In this document: one piece after another, positions 23,021 through 34,433 of the stretch
How the letters are laid out: the number at the start of each line of letters is the position of its first letter
Position numbering within the stretch: position 1 is the first letter of the stretch
Origin: Owenia fusiformis
Lineage: Eukaryota; Annelida; Polychaeta; Sabellida; Oweniidae
Direction: 5' to 3'
Assembly: GCA_903813345.2 (NCBI GenBank)
Contig: CAIIXF020000003.1
Location: forward strand, 12,972,931-13,036,930
Length of the DNA: 64,000 bases
Program-made: the position numbers and the translations under genes
Notes under the pieces: generated by a model
Seen by the model: only the letters and a program-made list of their open reading frames with translations
The model's database searches: none
What the model was told of the DNA's origin: nothing

Positions 23021-24034
23021 TTAAGGCGAAGCTAAATTAAATAAAAAGTACAAAAAATGACTGCCATATTTTTTTGATAAAGACACATGTTTTTAAAATC
23101 TGTTTACCTTGTATATGAATTGTATATCTTGAAAAATGAAACATGTCAAAGTTAACATCACACATAAACGCATTTTTCTAAACTATGAATTGGAGGTGTA
23201 TGGATCCCCAAAGCTAGCATGAAGAGTGCGAAGTGAGGCTAACTTTTGAAAGTTTCAAGGAGTAGCCTTGCAACAGTCACACATTTGCAAGAGTCTAAAA
23301 TTTCCACAAATCATCTTACCTTTCCCAGGAACATCGAAGGAGCATGAAAATGTGTACTTCTTGCATTGTAAGAGTATAATAAAGCCAAACCATTTTAAAT
23401 TCTAAATATTTCATGTCCACCATTTTGTTTGCCGGAACTACTTCTAGACTTCCTGATTAATCCTCATACAAGTTTTGTGACTACACCAAGTGGCATGGAT
23501 TATCACCTGTATATTTTATCTATTACAGTATAATTATCATGATAGATACATGATAGAGGCTTTATGAATGATAAACAATGGATACATGAATGAGAATAAC
23601 TCTGGACTAAAAAATAGTTCCAGGAAACAAAATGGTAGACATGAAATATTTAGAATTCACAATGGTTTGAGCTTTATTATACTCTAACAATGCAAGAAGT
23701 ACATATTTTCATGCTCCTTCGTTGTTCCTGGGAAAGGTAAGATGATTTGTGGAAATTTTAGACTCTTGCAAATGTGTGACTGTTGCAAGGCTACTCCTTG
23801 AAACTTTCAAAAATTAGCCTCACTTCGCACTCTTCATGCTAGCTTTGGGGATCCATACACCTCCAATTCATAGTTTAGAAAAATGCGTTTATGTGTGATG
23901 TTAACTTTGACATGTTTCATTTGTCAAGATATACAATTCATATACAAGGTAAACAGATTTTAAAAAGATGTGTCTTTATCAAAAAAATATGGCAGTCATT
24001 TTTTGTACTTTTTATTTAATTTAGCTTCGCCTTA
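23021..24034. repeat. 1.0-kb inverted repeat, ~415-bp arms
   Basis: The arms at about 23021-23437 and 23620-24034 are reverse complements at roughly 95% by eye. Landmarks are TTAAGGCGAAGCTAAATTAA, ACATGTCAAAGTTAACATCA, GGAGGTGTATGGATCCCCAA and TTGCAACAGTCACACATTTG. The spacer of about 180 bp is unique. No coding content; a foldback element. Confidence 0.9.
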
Positions 24035-25178
24035 ATTAGAACTAATTTTGCAGAAGGAGTCCATTTTAATGGAATATTCATAAGTGTCTATTGTCTTGCG
24101 TGCAACTCGTTCTTTTAAAACAGCGTGTCTCTCCTACGTATTGTGTTACTGTCCATGTTTGCATGTACCTGAATTACTTCACATTGCAATAAACTGTACT
24201 GCGGCCACAAGCCATTGCTTTTCTTGAATTACTGTTATGTTCTTTGTAACGTAGCCTGATAATGGCCTTCAGGACTGCCAATAGATGGCATAAAATTCAG
24301 TGGGTTTAATAGCATACTTTAACATGTAAAAGTTGCTCCAAATATCTCCCAAAATAAATTTTATTGAAAATATCCAAAACCTCATGATTTCGAATCTTAA
24401 AACATGTTTGTAAATAATAATGAAGGAAAATATGATATTTATTTGATATGTGTAGTGAATTTTAAGTTTTAAAACAGCAATATTTACACACAAACCAATG
24501 GGCCAGATGTGAAGAACAACCTAGTAGTTAACTGCCATCTATACGAGTCCTGGCTCCCATTGGTATAGAATGCATAAATATCCCGTTATAGATCCCTCTT
24601 CCTTGGAAGATAGTAAGATAAGGCATGTCTCCGAGTCTTCGTGGTCAAAATTCTAATTATTGATAATAGAAACATTTTAAATACTTAAAGAGGTCACTAG
24701 TTATGAATTGGAAAAATCGAGAAAAAACAAGTTCCATATATAAGCCTATTTAATGATGTCACCAAAGGCACTAAATTAGTGACACGTTAAAAGGTCTTGT
24801 AATTCTCTAACCGCCGTTGATTGGTCATTCTGATACTCATAGCATCTTTCTGTTTCCCCTGAAACATCTCAGGGCTGAGTTGAAATGAGATGTCATGGTT
24901 TATCATGATGTTGATTGGTTGATGATAGCATAACGGCAGTTTGTACGACTTTATTCTGGCGTTTTATTCTCCGGTCACAAATTCAACAAGAACTGACTTA
25001 TCTTCCTCTTGCTAAATTGGATTGGTGTTTATAACCGCATTAGTTTAAATGCATCCGGGCAGTATTTGTTAGAAATGTAAATATCTTGTCATTTGGGCCA
25101 TAAATCGATAGAACTAATGTTTTACACTCCCCTTCAAAAGTTTGACAATTAATACCAATTGAATGCCCTTGTAGCATC
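24035..25178. other. intergenic, nothing supported
   Basis: Ordinary AT-rich DNA between the palindrome and the retrotransposon target duplication. Confidence 0.55.
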
Positions 25179-25183
25179 ATATG

Positions 25184-25354
25184 TGTTGTGTTTTGTATCA
25201 AGACTTTATTATACATCAAACATAATATAAGAACTACATAGTTAATGTGTTTCTAGTAGGAAGCCAGACTTACAAGTGTCTGCTATAGGCATGGTAATCT
25301 CAGTTAAGGGTATCAGATATCTTAATGACCAGTACTGAAACCAGATACATAACA
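25184..25354 (-). repeat. 3' LTR of the Gypsy element
   Basis: 171 bp, identical to the 5' LTR. The polypurine tract lies immediately inside it. Confidence 0.95.
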
Positions 25355-25712
25355 TCTCCCTTCTTTTAGTTTATAAACAAGTTAAACTTTTAACAGTCAT
25401 CTCATTGAAATATGATCATTACTAATTCTGAATATTTTGTAAGGGAGCTCATTTAAACTTTACTAGCCATGTTATTTGAACTATCTGACCTGTCTCATGA
25501 ACTTTAGTATTCATTGATAAAATGTCCAGTGCATATGTTTGTACTACATGCTAATGAGGTTCTTGACCTAAGAGTTTACTACAGTCTTACTACAATGTTT
25601 ATTTTGATATGCTAATTTGGTCTATCCTTGACCTTCATTGCAAATATGGATATTTCCATTTCACTTCCAGTCTTGGGTCTACACTATACTAATGATAGTC
25701 ACTTCACACATT

Positions 25713-28700
25713 TTATGTTGGAATTAAATGTCTCCTATTCCTTCTAAATTGTCCTCCATCTGGGGTTTCAACTAGATATGATCTGGGCGAGTCTAGTTTC
25801 TCAGTCACTGTTGCATTTCTCCAGATGTATTTATTGTTCCTTTTCTCACGGACTTTGACAGGGGTATTAGGTTGAAGAGGGGCAAGGGGACGAGCGCGGA
25901 GGTCATACTTTCTCTTCTCCATCTGCTTTTTCTGCTGAAGTTTTGTGCGAACGTTGGGATCTGGGATTTGGGGATTCAGTAGAACATCACTTGTAGGAAT
26001 TTTAGATCGCAGTTTTCTACCCATAAGTAATTCTGCTGGGGATTTGTTGATCTTCGCATCAATTGGGGTGTTTCTCAAATTCAGCATGGCTGTGAAAATA
26101 TCATCTGATTTTCTGATAATATTTTTTACAGTCTGTATTGTCCTTTCAATCTGGCCATTGCTATTTGCTAGATTCGGGCTCGATGTAGCAATGTCGAAGT
26201 TGTAGTCTTCGCTGAATTTTACATATTCTGATGATTGAAATGGTGGACCATTGTCACTGAATACTGTTTGGGGAATACCATTTCTGCTGAACGAGGCTTT
26301 TAGGCAATTTATGATGGGTTTTGCCTTGGTGCTGGTGAGTGAGTACAGCTCAGGGTACTTGCTGTAGTCTACTCCAATTAGGTAATCCTTGTTGTTATGT
26401 GAGAATAGGTCAACACCTATCTTTTCCCAGGGGCGCATAGGAACCTTATGTGGAATCATAGGTTCTCTTTGATTGGCATTTCTGTGGGTTTTGCAAATGT
26501 CACAGTTTTTTATCATATCCTCGATCTGGGAATTCATGTTGGGCCAATAGAGTGTCTCTCTTGCTATGGATTTAGTTTTAACGATTCCCATATGGTTTTC
26601 ATGGATAAGTGACTTTACTTCGTCTCTCATTGATGTGGGAATTACCAGTTTCAGGCCTTTGAACACGAGACCGTCAACTGTACTAAGTTCATCATGAAAG
26701 GTGTAATATGGCATGACTGACTCATGTACATCAGTCTTTTCAGGCCATCCAATTCTGCAATATTCCATAATGCGTTGCAGTACAGGGTCATTCGAGGTCG
26801 CGTTCCTGTACTCTTGCTGTTTTGGTTTAGACATGGGTAAAGCTTGAAGTAATCCATCTGCTTGTTGATCAATGTCATTCATGATAGAAGCGATAATTTT
26901 CGAGCTTTCTATGTCACTGTCTACGCATGCTCTGCTGAGAGTGTCTGATATAACCATGTCTTTTCCAGGTTTCCACTTGATTGTGACATCGTACTTTTGC
27001 ATTTGCAAAAGCATTCTTTGTAATCGAGCTGGGGCTTTATTTAAAGCTTTCTTTGCGATCACCTCCAGGGGCTTGTGATCAGTTTCCACGACAAAGGGCT
27101 TACCATAGAGGTATTGGTGAAACTTAGTTGCTCCAAAACATATACTTGTCATCTCTTTCTCTATTTGGGAGTAGTTTTGTTGGGCAGGGGTGAGCGATTT
27201 TGACGCGTAGCATACAGGCATATCATCCTGTAGTAGGACAGCTCCAAGACCATCTTTCGAAGAGTCTACATTCAGCACTGATGGCTTATTGGGGTCATAA
27301 AACTTGAGAACTGGGGCTGTGGTTATAAGCTTTTTCAGCTGCTCATACGCTTCTATCTGTGGCTTATTCCATTCGAAAATAATATCCTCTTTCAGTAGTT
27401 CTCGCAAGGGAGCATTTAGCTCTGATAAGCGTGGTACGAACTTGGCAACATAATTCACCATGCCAAGGAATCGACTCAGTGATTGTTTATCTGTAGGGGT
27501 TTTCATCTCAACTATCGCTTTTATCCGATCATCCGGGATACTCAGTCCATCTCTCGACCATGTATGTCCTACATATGTGACTGATGGCACATTAAACTGG
27601 CATTTCTTCCTGTTAAACTTGAGGTTGTTCTCACTTGCTCTTTGGAACACTGCTTCCATTCGATGCTTAAGCTGTTCCTCATCTTTGCCAGAAATCAATA
27701 TATCATCCACTTGGACTTCAACGCCATCTATTCCTTCTAGAACTTTACAAACTTCCATCTGGAACTTTTCAGTAGATATGTTTAGTCCATATGGCAGACG
27801 TGTAAATCGATATCGTCCAAAGGGTGTGTTGAAACAAGTAAGCAACGAACTCTCATGATCAAGTTCAAGTTGCCAAAATGAGGTTGTCGCATCCAATTTG
27901 GTAAACCTCGTAGCACCTTTCAATCTTGTGCTGATCTCTTCTGTTGTGGCAGTAGGGTACGGTTCCCTTTTAATAACTTTGTTGAGGTTTGCAGGATCAA
28001 GGCATATCCTAAGAGATTTGTCGCTCTTCTCAACCAAAACTATATTATTCACCCAATCAGTGGGCTCATCCACTTTGGCAATTACTCCTTGTTTTTGCAT
28101 TCGCTCTAATTCAGTTTTCAATTTGTCTCTCTGATGAACAGCTACCTTGTAAGGGGGGTGTACCACAGGCGTGACATTTTCTTCAAGGGTAATGTGCACT
28201 TTGCTAGGCAGACAGCCTAGGCCTTCAAATATGTAGCTGTAATTGGACACCAACTGGTCTGTGGTCAGTGTGCTGTCAGAGCCAACTGTAGAAATGTTAC
28301 TTCTGGAAACTAAGCCAAAGAGAATAGCTGATTGCAGACTAATTAAAGTGTCAGCTTTCTCCTTAATGACTATGAATTTCACTTTGTAGGTTATCCCTTT
28401 GAAGTTACAGGACATATCACATTCACCCATGACGTCCAGGGGCTGCCTGTTGTAAGTAAATAACCTCGTGGTAGAAGCTTTCATAGGGGGGTGTCTCAAC
28501 CTCTTGAACAGACCATGTGAGATCACATTGGCCTGGGCACCTGTGTCCACCTTAGCAGTAAGTGTGTGCCCACCTGTTTTTAGTTGTATAATCCAGGATT
28601 TTGAGTTGGGTATATCTGGGGTTTTGGCGGGAATCTGGGCTATCTTTGATGTCTGGGTGTCTGGGATTTCAGTGGTTACAGATCCCAAGTACACTTCATC

Positions 28701-28817
28701 TTCTGAAGATACTGATTCCTCCACCTGGTTCACTTTTCGGGGGTTTCTACGTTTTCCAGATTTGCCTTGCCTCCGTTGTCTAGAGTCCTTTTCACTAGAT
28801 TTCCCACTACGCAACAT
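25713..28817 (-). CDS. pol: Gypsy pol polyprotein (protease, RT, RNase H, integrase)
   Basis: 1034 residues in one frame. Aspartic protease DTGA at residue 91. Reverse transcriptase about 235-420, with the catalytic VDD at 370-372. RNase H about 510-630, with VDSSKDGLGAVL and the DHKPL block. The integrase HHCC zinc segment is about 739-775 (HENH ... CDIC), and the DDE triad is D803, D855 (FSDNG) and E891. It ends before the 3' LTR. A recently active element is likely. Confidence 0.95.
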   Translation of the reverse strand: MLRSGKSSEKDSRQRRQGKSGKRRNPRKVNQVEESVSSEDEVYLGSVTTEIPDTQTSKIAQIPAKTPDIPNSKSWIIQLKTGGHTLTAKVDTGAQANVISHGLFKRLRHPPMKASTTRLFTYNRQPLDVMGECDMSCNFKGITYKVKFIVIKEKADTLISLQSAILFGLVSRSNISTVGSDSTLTTDQLVSNYSYIFEGLGCLPSKVHITLEENVTPVVHPPYKVAVHQRDKLKTELERMQKQGVIAKVDEPTDWVNNIVLVEKSDKSLRICLDPANLNKVIKREPYPTATTEEISTRLKGATRFTKLDATTSFWQLELDHESSLLTCFNTPFGRYRFTRLPYGLNISTEKFQMEVCKVLEGIDGVEVQVDDILISGKDEEQLKHRMEAVFQRASENNLKFNRKKCQFNVPSVTYVGHTWSRDGLSIPDDRIKAIVEMKTPTDKQSLSRFLGMVNYVAKFVPRLSELNAPLRELLKEDIIFEWNKPQIEAYEQLKKLITTAPVLKFYDPNKPSVLNVDSSKDGLGAVLLQDDMPVCYASKSLTPAQQNYSQIEKEMTSICFGATKFHQYLYGKPFVVETDHKPLEVIAKKALNKAPARLQRMLLQMQKYDVTIKWKPGKDMVISDTLSRACVDSDIESSKIIASIMNDIDQQADGLLQALPMSKPKQQEYRNATSNDPVLQRIMEYCRIGWPEKTDVHESVMPYYTFHDELSTVDGLVFKGLKLVIPTSMRDEVKSLIHENHMGIVKTKSIARETLYWPNMNSQIEDMIKNCDICKTHRNANQREPMIPHKVPMRPWEKIGVDLFSHNNKDYLIGVDYSKYPELYSLTSTKAKPIINCLKASFSRNGIPQTVFSDNGPPFQSSEYVKFSEDYNFDIATSSPNLANSNGQIERTIQTVKNIIRKSDDIFTAMLNLRNTPIDAKINKSPAELLMGRKLRSKIPTSDVLLNPQIPDPNVRTKLQQKKQMEKRKYDLRARPLAPLQPNTPVKVREKRNNKYIWRNATVTEKLDSPRSYLVETPDGGQFRRNRRHLIPT

Positions 28818-29524
28818 CTTTTAAAATGCCCGAATTTTAAACATCCGTTACACTGCTCATTAGCCGCAGGACACGTGCCTCCTCTATGTATCAGTCCACA
28901 GTTGTCACACCTTTGTGACTGCGACTTCTTTACAATACTGACTTCCTCATGTCCACTTTCTGTGCGGGAATTTAGAGAGTTCTTATGGACGTTACTCTGC
29001 TCGTATAAGCGTGCTATCTTTAGAGCATGGTCTAATGTGAGGTCCTCCTCGTATCTTAGTAGCTTCTCTTGGACTTGTGTTGAATAGCAATGTGTCAATA
29101 TCATGTCGGCGATCATCTCGTCAAGATCGGGGAATTTACAGTCTCTGCCAATAAGTCTAAGTTTTGTAACAAACTCGTCAATAGACTCATCCTTCGACTG
29201 GTAGCATTCATAGAACATTTTCCTCTGGATCGACCTGTTTTTTTTGGGTGTACAATATTCCTCAAATTTATCAAGGAGGGTTTTAGACTCCTTCTTTTGT
29301 GATTCCGAAAGTACCCCAGTGGCAATCCACGATCTGCAAATGTCCCTTCCTTTCTCGCCGATGAGAAGGAGAATTTGAGCGGCTTTCTCTTGCTCTTTCC
29401 ATTTTGTGGCATCAGGAGAATCAAACATTAATTCAATAAGTTCTCTCCATCTCTTCCAATCTTCTGAGAGATTAGGGCCATAAAAGTCTAATTCCTTCAC
29501 TATCTTTGAGTATCCACTTGCCAT
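28730..29524 (-). CDS. gag: Gypsy gag protein
   Basis: 264 residues. The N-terminal two thirds is a helical capsid-type region (WKRWRELIELMF, DESIDEFVTKLRLIGRDCKF are typical of retrotransposon gag). Two zinc knuckles follow: CDNCGLIHRGGTC (CX2CX3HX4C) and CNGCLKFGHFKRCC (CX2CX4HX4C). It starts shortly inside the 5' LTR and overlaps the start of pol in another frame, as is common in this family. Confidence 0.9.
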   Translation of the reverse strand: MASGYSKIVKELDFYGPNLSEDWKRWRELIELMFDSPDATKWKEQEKAAQILLLIGEKGRDICRSWIATGVLSESQKKESKTLLDKFEEYCTPKKNRSIQRKMFYECYQSKDESIDEFVTKLRLIGRDCKFPDLDEMIADMILTHCYSTQVQEKLLRYEEDLTLDHALKIARLYEQSNVHKNSLNSRTESGHEEVSIVKKSQSQRCDNCGLIHRGGTCPAANEQCNGCLKFGHFKRCCVVGNLVKRTLDNGGKANLENVETPEK

Positions 29525-29573
29525 TGTTATTGTCTCTGATCTACTTATTCATGTGAGACCACATCTGACATCA

Positions 29574-29744
29574 TGTTGTGTTTTGTATCAAGACTTTATT
29601 ATACATCAAACATAATATAAGAACTACATAGTTAATGTGTTTCTAGTAGGAAGCCAGACTTACAAGTGTCTGCTATAGGCATGGTAATCTCAGTTAAGGG
29701 TATCAGATATCTTAATGACCAGTACTGAAACCAGATACATAACA
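29574..29744 (-). repeat. 5' LTR of the Gypsy element
   Basis: 171 bp, identical to the copy at 25184-25354. Begins TG and ends CA in element orientation. Confidence 0.95.
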
Positions 29745-29749
29745 ATATG

Positions 29750-31834
29750 TACAGCGTTTCAGAGGAAAATAAAGTAAACGAATTTGTGACCTTATACAGA
29801 GGAGGAAATTGAAGTTTTAACAGAGAACAGGATCTCATTCTATGTTTTCATCAACTACCTAAGGTGCTATATATTGGGGAGCCAGGATTACTAAACCTTT
29901 GGAGGAGAGGGTAATGCTTTTTAATGGCGGATGAAAGTTCTTGGAATTTAAACATTTTTTTTATTTATTTAGAATACCACTCCAAACAACCTAATGGGCG
30001 GTCACTTCCTTAATGCATAAATAAGATTAAATGATCAGCTGAATTACATGTTTATGACAAGACGAAATAATATATTTTACTTAACCGAAATACAATGTTA
30101 AATCAGTTGTAAACAGAACCCAGAACAGTACGAATTGTCCGTTAAAACAGCTGGTCTTAAATGAACAACAAAATCTAGTCTATGATAAATTAATAAAGAC
30201 TTTGTTACCAGATATTTTGTTCCGAGCTTTAAGTTCTATAAATTGTATAACTTACACATAATTTTATCATGATTAATATTCTGAGATATTTCAACGGCAA
30301 TGGTCAACGGCAATCTGTGTTGTTCAACATTGATTTGAAAAACAAACACATTTCCAACTTTCAATTTAGTTATGTTTTTCCTTTCTGAAAGTTTAACATA
30401 AAACTAATTTCGCTTAATTTTAGAGTACTTTCTGTATTTTCCTCGATGACCTTGTTTAAAACGATCCGTATAGTTAGGGATAGATAAGCAAAATGCGAGT
30501 TGCAAAAAATATAAAAACAAATTGAACTTTATTGCAAAAAATAGCAGTGTTTTTGACCTTAGGAGGAAGGGGCTGCCATGTTTTATCTTTCAACTTCTCT
30601 AGAACCCTGATCATGAAACAAAGGGGATTCGGGAAATGTCATGCTAGATCTGATTAGTCTTCGAGTTATACGTCCATTTAATGGCAGCCGTCGGGACTAT
30701 TTAATCAAGAATTTAATAAAAGTCACAAAGAATCAAAGCTTTGGATTCTCATTTAATATTTTCAAGGAGTTTTTTGGTACCATCAGATATACTCATAGTT
30801 CTATATATGTTGTTCTCGTCCTATGACCTAGACACAAAGAGATTAATATCGCAAATGGCAAACAGCAAAACAAAGAGCCATATACCGGAATGACCCAAGA
30901 ACAACAGCAACCATATTAAATTTTACATACCAATCTTGATTGAGCATTCGAAATGAATCCTTTGTGGCTTTCCTAGACTCTCAATGATTAGAAATATCAG
31001 TCTAATTATAATCAAAGATGACTGATCAAGAGTTGATAAGCGTTTTCATTTAATATCATTTAACGATCAAGCATTCCCTGATTCCGATGTGCGTTTTTCA
31101 AAAATTCAAAATGGCCGACGTTAGATTCACGATGGCCACCCAAAAGGTGATTAATTTATATAGTTGACAGTTTTCAACATTTCAATTTTGAGATTTGCAT
31201 TGTTATGAATCTTAAGCTGAAGAAAGCCATACAGAAATGATAAAATTTACAAAATATGGAATCTCTTTTTACCATGGATTCACGGCACGGCACTCTTTTT
31301 AATTGTCTTTATCTAAATATATCTTCAGTTTCATTGACTACTATGACAATATGCTACCCTTTGCATTCGTGTGACTTCACTTCTTAAAAGAGAGCTTCGT
31401 AGTTTAACTAGACTGCAAGCAGGGTAACAATATGCCTTACAACGAAGATTGTAAGATATTCATGATATTATACATTTAGGAAAAATGAAATACTGTTGCT
31501 TTCTAGTACGGTATTTTTATTAACTCTTAAATATATCAGCCTCTCTGACATATAACTTATCAAGTTTTTAATAAAGTAGAATTGCCAGATTCTAATTTCC
31601 ACAAAAATAAGTTTCTATCTGTATTCTGTAACGTCGAAGCCCGGCTTAGAAGTTATAAGATTGATACTATTTTGCCTATCAGCAGATACTGTATGCAAAC
31701 GGGGACAAAAAATGTTAGAATTTTCATACGGTTACATTTTTGCAATAAATGTCCCATTTTACTGTTTTATAGTTTCGTAATAGTTCCTGAGCTATCTTCA
31801 ATCAGTTAATTGATCGCGACTTAAACATGGGGTA
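29750..31834. other. intergenic, downstream of the FoxH gene
   Basis: AT-rich. It includes the FoxH 3' flank. No exon or repeat structure was recognised. Confidence 0.5.
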
Positions 31835-32839
31835 TCAGCAATGGCCATGCTGCAAGGCATAATCAGCAAATGTTAGCAGACTATTGTTGCTTGGAAAGTC
31901 AATTTTACCGAGTTCCTCATCTCTATCCCTAGGCAGTGCATGTGATACAACAGGAGAGTGTTTTGTGTATATGTTGCTATAGTTACTTGTTGCTAAGGCA
32001 TGTGCGTTTGACAAGTGTCCTAAATCTTGTTGGGTGGGCAAAGTGGCCAGTATAGGCTGGTAGCTGACTGGAGATGGGTAGGCATAAGTGTAGGGATACA
32101 TTATGTTCTGAATGAGGTGAAACGGATAAGGGTATCCGGTTGGGGCGTTACTTTTGGCGTTGGAAAGGGGACTTCTGTCGCTGGAGTTTATGAATCTAGG
32201 ACTTTGTGCGTTCCCATTGCAGTCAGAAGACGCTGATGTGTCGCTCCCTGTAGAGAGACGAGATTTTGAGTCCTTTTTAACGGTGTCTTTTTTCAGTATG
32301 TTTTCAACTGAGAAAGCGAGCGATGGTCCAAATTTACGTTGACTGAATGTTTCACTGTGTGGCACTTCAAGGCCAAAGGAAGTCTGAATGGTTGCTGAAT
32401 CGTTCTTTGCCACAGGGATGCCTGGAAGATTCAGCTCCGTGTGCAAATCGATAGAGAACGCACTTTCTCGAGCAACACTAGTGTCCTGGCGTTTGAAAGC
32501 ATCATGGGGTACTTTGTCCAAATCAACGGCCCAGAAGTTCCCCTTCTTGTTGGGGAACGCTGGATCTTTGAGACGTTTAACGAAGCATGTATTATGTGAT
32601 AGGTTGTGTCTCACGGAGTCCTTCCATCCTCTGTACTCCTGCTTGAAGAATGGAAACATGTTCTCCAGTGTACGGCAGATGTCCGAGAGAGAAAGTTGCT
32701 GATCCGGTGAGTTATAAATCGCAGTTACCATCAGCCCGAGGTAGCTATATGGCGGTTTAGGGTAACGCCTGTATGGCGTTTTTGTGCCGCGAATCTCTTG
32801 TCTCCAAGTACTATGCGCATGTGTCTTGTCAATCGGCAT
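31835..32839 (-). CDS. FoxH: FoxH-type forkhead transcription factor
   Basis: 334 residues from MPIDKTHAHS. FoxH proteins are the DNA-binding partners of Smad2/3 in Nodal/Activin signalling. The forkhead domain spans about residues 27-120 (KPPYSYLGLM, GWKDSVRHNLS, KGNFWAVDLDKVP). The PNKKGNFWAVDL ... KRQDTSVAR ending matches FoxH (vertebrate FoxH1 has GNFWAV ... QNTA) better than other Fox classes. At 176-182 is FSVENIL, an EH1 Groucho-binding motif, also reported in FoxH1. A tyrosine/proline-rich region follows (YPYTYAYPSP). No clear Smad-interaction motif is seen, though FPSNNSLLTFADY near the C-terminus is a loose candidate. The frame is open upstream to 32938, but TTTCTTGCAG directly before this ATG is a good acceptor, so I start here. 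The coding region is intronless. Confidence 0.88.
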   Translation of the reverse strand: MPIDKTHAHSTWRQEIRGTKTPYRRYPKPPYSYLGLMVTAIYNSPDQQLSLSDICRTLENMFPFFKQEYRGWKDSVRHNLSHNTCFVKRLKDPAFPNKKGNFWAVDLDKVPHDAFKRQDTSVARESAFSIDLHTELNLPGIPVAKNDSATIQTSFGLEVPHSETFSQRKFGPSLAFSVENILKKDTVKKDSKSRLSTGSDTSASSDCNGNAQSPRFINSSDRSPLSNAKSNAPTGYPYPFHLIQNIMYPYTYAYPSPVSYQPILATLPTQQDLGHLSNAHALATSNYSNIYTKHSPVVSHALPRDRDEELGKIDFPSNNSLLTFADYALQHGHC

Positions 32840-33410
32840 CTGCAAGAAATTAGCAAGAAACTTTTGTAAAATGGATTTTCGAGCCCCGCGGCTATTAGTA
32901 TTTGTCGTTATATGTGAAACCAGAGACATATAAAACATAATGTTAATAATGTTATAATATAATGTTAAAGCTACATTGTAAAAACTATTTTCAATAGGGC
33001 AATAGCAGCAAAGGACAACTGGGCGATTACTTGAAAGTTAACATTGCAGAAAGTCTACTGCAGAAACGCAGCTAAACCAGGAATTTTGAGTATTAAGTAA
33101 GAAAATTGTGAATTGTACTAAACTTGTTTTACAATAAAAAGTAGTAGTGGTATACAGTGGTAGTGGTAGTAACTAACAAATTCAAAGTTCCGTTTGGTAC
33201 ACGTACACAGCCATTGGATCTTATAAATCCCTTCCTCCATGCAAGACATCAAAAATAAGAATTCGATTAAAATAGTAGTCATTTTCTAAAAAAGATCGTT
33301 TCATTGTCGTACGACTTATCCGAAATTATAACTGATGCATTCCCTAATACGTGCTTGAAGTTTTGCTGAAATTATTTACATAACAATCGTGTTAATCATC
33401 AGTTCCTTAC

Positions 33411-33540
33411 CTTAGAGTTTCTTTAGATAATTTTCACAACTATAATGATTTCAAATTTTGCCTCCAATCTCGTGCGGGTTTCCAAATGTCCCTTTGTCCT
33501 TCTCGCCAATGTTTCACTGGTCTCACGTTTTGAAAAATAA
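33411..33540 (-). other. probable noncoding first exon of the FoxH gene
   Basis: On the minus strand a strong donor (CTAAG|GTAAGG) at 33410/33411 pairs with the acceptor before the FoxH ATG at 32839, giving a 571-bp intron. The segment upstream has no ATG in frame. The 5' end is an estimate from the TATA-like sequence. Confidence 0.4.
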
Positions 33541-33594
33541 TTTGCATTTAAATGATGTTGATTAATGATACATATATATATATACGTATATAAA
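33540..33594 (-). promoter_or_regulatory. TATA-like tract and octamer motif upstream of FoxH
   Basis: An alternating TA tract (TATATACGTATATATATA, about 33571-33594) lies 30-60 bp upstream of the proposed first exon. ATGCAAAT (minus strand, 33540-33547) is a consensus POU octamer. Both are motif-level evidence only. Confidence 0.35.
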
Positions 33595-33599
33595 CTTGT

Positions 33600-34433
33600 T
33601 AATTATCTGTTATAATATTATGCATATGCAAATTGGAAAAGATTAAAATTGTCTAGGGGGTGACAGGACGATACCACTGACCACTGAGGAATAACGTATA
33701 TGAATTGACATTCCCGAACTTATCAATAATGGTTCATAAAACATGGCTAGCATCTATTGAACTACAAAATGATTATTGTCACATCTAAATGAAGCTAAAT
33801 TATGATCATTCAATTTGAAGAAAATGTATTTGGCATTTTTGTAACATATTGCGCGGAACCACACATCCCTTTTTCTGTTCCGTAATGGGCTAACTCCCTC
33901 TGTTGATTAAATAACACATTTCCGAAGATCTGAAACCCGGATCACTCTCTAATCTTATCTGCTTAACGCAGTCCTCTACTTATTAATAATCAGTATCAAT
34001 GAAAGTGATTATCATACAATAATTGATATGTATACATTCATAAATAACTACAAAGGGAAAGTGAAGCAATTAACATACTTCCATCTTAACGATACTTCAA
34101 AAGTGTAAACAGAGAAGGTTTTAACCCAGACTCATCCGTGACACATTTATACCAATCAGCGACGTAGACTCAAGGCTAAAGGTGTGAGGATTATGGGATC
34201 AGTGCTCTTTTGAAAATGTGAATATTTTTCCACGATATTCCCCTGTCTGGTGAAGTGGAAGCTATGCGTCTTGTTTACATCCTTTGTTTATGCTTGTTTA
34301 CTTAGCATATATGATACACCTTTGATAGGCTCCGTCATATCAACGACATCAAAGACAGCTTTGACGGCGGTCGGTAACAGTTTCATCAAATACAGTTCTT
34401 AGCTACAATACCAGAAATATACCTGATAAACTG
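33600..34433. other. FoxH 5' flank, nothing definite
   Basis: AT-rich upstream DNA that may hold FoxH regulatory sequence. No repeat was recognised. Confidence 0.4.

Larger units (their letters stand above)
25184..29744 (-). mobile_element. Ty3/Gypsy LTR retrotransposon, looks whole
   Basis: A 4.56-kb element in minus orientation. Its two 171-bp LTRs (25184-25354 and 29574-29744) read identically by eye, begin TGTTATG and end CACAACA in element orientation, and are flanked by the 5-bp target duplication ATATG (25179-25183 and 29745-29749). A purine-rich tract (AAAAGAAGGGAGA) abuts the 3' LTR. A gag frame and a pol frame overlap slightly, in the order protease, RT, RNase H, integrase, which places it in Ty3/Gypsy. 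No chromodomain was seen, and it is perhaps Mag-like. Identical LTRs imply a very recent insertion. No breaks were noticed. Confidence 0.96.

Noticed and set aside
27460-28134. Plus-strand frames opposite the Gypsy pol gene
   Set aside because: Antisense shadows of pol with no independent support.
32840-32938. 33-residue N-terminal extension of the FoxH frame
   Set aside because: A good splice acceptor sits exactly before the internal ATG, and the extension has no FoxH-like sequence, so it is probably intron.
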